In this document: positions 63,690 to 64,000 of the stretch, piece by piece | Numbering within the stretch: the stretch's first letter is position 1 | How the letters are laid out: each line of letters opens with the position of its first letter | Assembly (NCBI GenBank): GCA_005239165.1 | Contig: RAPG01000017.1 | Span: 1-64,000 of the forward strand | Origin: Allopusillimonas ginsengisoli | Lineage (GTDB): Bacteria > Pseudomonadota > Gammaproteobacteria > Burkholderiales > Burkholderiaceae_B | Direction of reading: 5' to 3' | Length of the DNA stretch: 64,000 bases | Notes under the pieces: generated by a model | Database searches by the model: none | What the model was told of the DNA's origin: nothing | The model's input: the letters and a program-made list of their open reading frames with translations, nothing else | Made by a program: the position numbers and the translations under genes

Positions 63690-64000
63690 ATGGAACAGCA
63701 TCGTTATACGCCGCAGGCACTCATTGATTTTTCCGCGCAGGTCTTGGATAAGGCCGGCATGGATGAAAGGCAGGCGCACGTGGTGGCCCAGGTGCTGGTC
63801 GAAGCAGACTTGCTGGGACACACCACGCACGGACTGGCTCTGCTGGCGTCTTACGCCGCCGAAGTCCAGAACGGCTCTATGAAAGCTAGTGGTGCACCAC
63901 GCGTGTTGTCGGATAAGGGTGCGGCAGTACTTTGGGACGGTGAACGTCTGCCCGGGCCTTGGCTAGTATGCCAGGCGATCGATGAGCTGTTGCCTCGCGC
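63690..64000 (+). CDS. Ldh-family (malate/L-lactate/sulfolactate) dehydrogenase, 3' truncated by window end
   Basis: About 103 residues of a longer (usually ~330-350) NAD(P)-dependent dehydrogenase of the Ldh_2 family. It starts MEQHRYTPQALIDFSAQVLD, with the family landmark ADLLGHTTHGLALLASYAAE. It probably oxidises or reduces the 2-hydroxy acid imported by the TctABC system. It starts 5 bp after tctA; AGGAG lies about 11 nt upstream. The reading frame runs off the window. Confidence 0.85.
   Translation, partial: MEQHRYTPQALIDFSAQVLDKAGMDERQAHVVAQVLVEADLLGHTTHGLALLASYAAEVQNGSMKASGAPRVLSDKGAAVLWDGERLPGPWLVCQAIDELLPR

Noticed and set aside
62677-63720. 347-codon minus-strand ORF opposite tctA
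   Set aside because: Its His/Arg/Gln-rich composition mirrors the hydrophobic codons of tctA, and it has no domain or initiation signal. It is a shadow of the real gene.

Overview
The window reads as a chromosomal segment of a moderately GC-rich betaproteobacterium of the order Burkholderiales. It is most likely a member of the Alcaligenaceae (the Bordetella / Achromobacter / Pusillimonas neighbourhood). This is inferred from protein flavour and from typical gene blocks: recA-recX, DUF2889-sucC-sucD-terC, hemC-hemD-hemX-hemY, an RdgC protein, two tripartite-tricarboxylate (Tct) type modules and a BPSS1780-type membrane protein. No prophage, insertion sequence or CRISPR array was seen. Genes are dense and mostly in short co-directional operons.

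Layout. 1-1010: a VOC-family protein (-) and an irregular tRNA with anticodon CAT (-) with its own terminator. 1011-9233: a giant alpha-2-macroglobulin with an intact thioester motif, followed at once by penicillin-binding protein 1C. 9347-10698: a SecD-P1-like lipoprotein and a small membrane protein. 10812-13205: an aspartate carbamoyltransferase carrying an N-terminal helix-turn-helix-like extension, preceded by striking palindromes, then rdgC (-). 13692-17633: an MHS-type transporter and a TctE/TctD-like two-component system (-). 17732-19661: SOS-controlled recA-recX. 19683-23087: divergent metR/metE. 23121-26759: DUF2889, sucCD, terC and a 41-residue membrane peptide. 26767-33192: hemC, hemD, hemX, hemY, ppa and a fumarylacetoacetase-family hydrolase.

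33294-43272 holds a compact Tad (Flp) type IVb pilus locus: pilin, TadG-like and TadE-like pseudopilins, an unknown secreted protein, CpaB, the CpaC secretin, an FHA-CpaF fusion ATPase, TadB, TadC and a DUF192 protein. It has no visible TadZ/CpaE or prepilin peptidase. The pilin start codon and Shine-Dalgarno lie inside one arm of a perfect 17-bp inverted repeat.

43471-50802: a branched-chain-amino-acid-type ABC importer (livG-H-M-K-F order), an acyl-CoA ligase and a TetR regulator, overlapping or closely spaced, which looks like a carboxylic-acid uptake and activation operon. 50799-52551: a BPSS1780 membrane protein and homoserine kinase (-), with an intrinsic terminator in the thrB leader. 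52704-55544: dusA (+), then a CBS-domain protein and a YihY-family membrane protein (-). The YihY reading frame is broken at an A7 tract that forms a canonical -1 slippery heptamer. 55703-59552: DUF2069, SelO, chorismate synthase and an M48 lipoprotein protease. 59594-64000: an IclR regulator divergent from a tctC-tctB-tctA tripartite transporter and the start of an Ldh-family dehydrogenase, cut by the window end.

The most unusual items are the RBS-sequestering hairpin at the pilin gene, the HTH-ATCase with its palindromic upstream region, the slippery-site frameshift in yihY and the terminator in the thrB leader. Everything here is from reading the sequence; no database search was possible.
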